Assembly (NCBI GenBank): GCA_013001905.1
Contig: JABDLC010000065.1
Coordinates: 1 to 44,922, forward strand
DNA: 44,922 nucleotides
Source of the DNA: Gammaproteobacteria bacterium
GTDB taxonomy: Bacteria; Pseudomonadota; Gammaproteobacteria; Steroidobacterales; GCA-2729495
Reading direction: 5' to 3'
Position numbers and translations under genes: made by a program. Below the pieces are notes generated by a model. It was not told the origin of the DNA and did not search any database. It saw only the letters and a list, made by a program, of their open reading frames with translations. How positions within the stretch are numbered: the first letter of the stretch is position 1; each line of letters begins with the position of its first letter. This document shows positions 43,224-44,922 of this stretch, piece after piece.

Positions 43224-43766
43224 ATGTCAGCACAATTAGGGCCGGGGGAGCAGGATCGCTTCGCGACGATGCTCGGCTGGGCCATCTTCGTCACGTTTTT
43301 CATTCTTTTCTTCAACATCATTAATTTGCCACGGACCCCGCTCGGCGAGCGCGAAGGCATGCAGCTCTGGCATGACAGTCTGGGCTGGGTTGTGGGCGTG
43401 CTGTGCCTGATCCGGCTCTACTGGTTCGCTGCCGGTCCGCAACCGCGGCCGCCTGAGGGCATGCCGGACGATTCGTTTTCACACAGCCGGGCGATCCTGT
43501 TCATGCTTGTCCTGGTGTTTGCTGTGGAATTCCTGATCGGCATCTTTTACGCGTGGGGCGAGGGTCGTAATCTCAATTTCTTCGGCGCCGTGGTGCCGCA
43601 GCTGGTCGAGACCAGTGAGACCCTGCGGATTTCCACCGGTTATCCGCACAGTGCGTTGGCTTTTTATTATCTGATGCTGTTCACCATCTGGCTGGTGCTT
43701 GGCTGGTGGCAGAACCGTAAATACGGTGCCGGCTGGCGCCGCCTGTTTCCGGGGGAGAAGGTCTGA
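43224..43766 (+). CDS. cytochrome b561-family membrane protein
   Basis: A 180-residue four-helix membrane protein (helices at about 16-38, 50-70, 95-115 and 140-165). Histidines in MQLWHDSLGW, FSHSRAILFM and GYPHSALAFYY sit at the positions expected for haem b ligands of the b561/DUF ligand family; the charged tail GAGWRRLFPGEK is cytoplasmic. The start at 43224 is supported by AGGG six bases upstream; the longer frame to 43146 is not typical. It overlaps the following cytochrome c gene by one base (TGATGG), so they likely form a quinol- or superoxide-linked electron-transfer pair. Confidence 0.8.
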   Translation: MSAQLGPGEQDRFATMLGWAIFVTFFILFFNIINLPRTPLGEREGMQLWHDSLGWVVGVLCLIRLYWFAAGPQPRPPEGMPDDSFSHSRAILFMLVLVFAVEFLIGIFYAWGEGRNLNFFGAVVPQLVETSETLRISTGYPHSALAFYYLMLFTIWLVLGWWQNRKYGAGWRRLFPGEKV

Positions 43767-44344
43767 TGGCGGTGTCTGCAAGTGCTCGTGTGCAGCAGGT
43801 TCTGGTGTTGGGCGGCCTTCTGGCGCTCGCGCTGTATTTCCCCTATCTGTGGTTTGGTGTAACGCCGTTCGCCTCAGATGCGGAGTTCAGCGACACGGAG
43901 ATCGCCGCACTGCTGGAGGGCAAAGACGTGGTCGACTTCTATGCGCAGCCGTTGCCGGAGATCAGCATGGATCAGTTGGCGCAGCAGAAGGCCGATTTTA
44001 CCTGGTGCCGCTTCTGCCACACGCTTGATCAGGAAGGGCATAACCGGGTTGGCCCCAACCTGCACAAAATATTCGGCCAGCCGGCTGCCGTGGTCGATCA
44101 TTTTGCGTACTCCGATGCTTTTGTGGAGCTGCGTGAGTCAGGGCTGGTCTGGACGCCGGACAATATGCTGGAGTTTATTCAGGCTCCCCACGAGTTTGTG
44201 CCGGGCAACCGCATGCGCTACCCGCCGATGATCGGCTATGAGATGAGCGCTGAGCGTGACGCCAACATCATTGCGTATCTGCTGCGGATGACGGCGCCCG
44301 GAGCGCCATCCGACGAAACCATTCCCAATCTCAAGCAGCCATAA
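43766..44344 (+). CDS. membrane-anchored monohaem cytochrome c
   Basis: A 192-residue protein with an uncleaved-looking N-terminal helix (about 12-32) and a periplasmic cytochrome c domain. The haem-binding motif is WCRFCH (residues near 80-85), GPNLHKIFG follows as in class I cytochromes c, and the axial Met is probably in NRMRYPPMIGYE. A single CXXCH means one haem. It probably accepts electrons from the cytochrome b encoded just upstream. The electron acceptor is unknown. Confidence 0.88.
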   Translation: MAVSASARVQQVLVLGGLLALALYFPYLWFGVTPFASDAEFSDTEIAALLEGKDVVDFYAQPLPEISMDQLAQQKADFTWCRFCHTLDQEGHNRVGPNLHKIFGQPAAVVDHFAYSDAFVELRESGLVWTPDNMLEFIQAPHEFVPGNRMRYPPMIGYEMSAERDANIIAYLLRMTAPGAPSDETIPNLKQP

Positions 44345-44369
44345 AAAAGCCCCGCATCGCGGGGCTTTT
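44343..44369. terminator. bidirectional intrinsic terminator
   Basis: Stem GCCCCGC/GCGGGGC with an ATC loop, six As to the left and four Ts to the right, between the convergent cytochrome c and mscS genes. The A-run makes it strongest for the minus-strand mscS transcript. Confidence 0.85.
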
Positions 44370-44389
44370 GCTAGTTCGCAAGCGCTCTG

Positions 44390-44922
44390 TCAGCTCTGTG
44401 CGTCATGCTGGTACATGTGTACGTCGCGAGTCGGATACGGGAAATTCAGGCCCGCCTCGTCAAAGCGCCGTTTCACCGCTTCGGTCACGCCATTGTAGAC
44501 GCCCCAGTAATCGCTCGAGTTGACCCACGGGCGCACGTTGAAGTTAACGCTGCTGTCGCCCAGCTCATTGAGGGCGATTGTCGGCTCCGGATCCTTGAGT
44601 ATGCGGTCGTCAGCGTCGATCACCTCCTGCAGCACTCTGTAAGCCGTGTCGATGTCATCGTCGTAGCCGATGCCGAAGACCAGATCAACGCGGCGTGTGC
44701 CCAATGCCGAGAAATTAGTGATCGTGCTGTCCATGATCTGTGAGTTGGGCACGATGATTTTCTTGTTGTCGCCGGATTTCAGCACCGTGGTAAAGATCTG
44801 AACCTCCAGCACCGTGCCTGAGACGCCACCGGCTTCGATGAAATCACCAACGCGGTAGGGGCGGAATGCGACGATCAGCACGCCGGCTGCAAAGTTGGAC
44901 AGCGATCCCTGCAGTGCCAGGC
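44390..44922 (-). CDS. MscS-family mechanosensitive channel, 5' end cut off
   Basis: The C-terminal 177 codons of a small-conductance mechanosensitive channel; the gene continues past the right edge of the window. Reading inwards from the edge it shows LALQGSLSNFAAGVLIVAFRPYRVGDFIEAGG, the pore-lining helix and beta-domain start, then FTTVLKSGDNKKIIVPNSQIMDSTITNFS and the C-terminal domain ending with VNFNVRPWVNSSDYWGVYNGVTEAVKRRFDEAGLNFPYP. It opens under membrane tension to release solutes. The remaining N-terminal helices cannot be seen. Confidence 0.92.
   Translation of the reverse strand, partial: LALQGSLSNFAAGVLIVAFRPYRVGDFIEAGGVSGTVLEVQIFTTVLKSGDNKKIIVPNSQIMDSTITNFSALGTRRVDLVFGIGYDDDIDTAYRVLQEVIDADDRILKDPEPTIALNELGDSSVNFNVRPWVNSSDYWGVYNGVTEAVKRRFDEAGLNFPYPTRDVHMYQHDAQS

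Noticed and set aside
1-44922. Search for tRNA, rRNA, CRISPR arrays, transposase or integrase genes and direct-repeat ends
   Set aside because: No tRNA-like cloverleaf, no regularly spaced repeats and no mobile-element protein motifs were seen; the region reads as stable chromosome.

Overview
The window looks like a chromosomal segment of a GC-rich (about 60% by eye) free-living gammaproteobacterium. Pointers are RdgC, a fused aspartate kinase/diaminopimelate decarboxylase of the Xanthomonas type, a TrpR-like regulator heading the histidine operon, and a DUF3450-TtpC-ExbB-ExbD-TonB-TPR operon typical of aquatic gammaproteobacteria. A Xanthomonadales/Woeseiales-like affiliation is plausible, but it is inference. 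I see no rRNA, tRNA, insertion sequence, phage gene, CRISPR or plasmid feature. Coding is dense and every gap is under 300 bases.

Left part (1-12900): a probable EMC3/Oxa1-like membrane protein with its small YVGPGAG partner, an AI-2E-type permease, a class III cyclase-like protein, a D-2-hydroxyacid dehydrogenase, ilvD overlapping the lysine-pathway fusion gene, then a run of small proteins ending in an isochorismatase-family hydrolase and a Tat-signal FMN oxidase, and a membrane-anchored methyltransferase-fold protein.

Middle (12901-27720, minus strand): two amino-acid operons. hisR-hisG-hisD-hisC-hisB-hisH-hisA-hisF-hisE-rdgC is nearly gap-free. It has a 28-bp near-palindrome over the predicted start of transcription, hisF appears to start at ATT, and hisI is absent. 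leuA-ilvE-leuC-leuD-leuB is preceded by an unannotated 37-residue leader peptide with five consecutive leucine codons, an intrinsic terminator and a competing antiterminator pairing: a complete leucine attenuator.

Right part (27720-44922): the TonB energy-transduction operon with two inverted repeats upstream; a TauE/SafE permease and an O-methyltransferase; then a probable acyl-CoA catabolic cluster (CoA-transferase plus VOC protein, divergent from an HMG-CoA-lyase-like enzyme, hydantoinase/acetophenone-carboxylase-type A and B subunits, and an IclR regulator); a cytochrome b561/cytochrome c pair; and the 3' part of an MscS channel gene. The branched-chain, lysine and histidine genes make this an amino-acid biosynthesis neighbourhood. 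The best new observations are regulatory: the leucine attenuator, the HisR operator and the hisF start codon.
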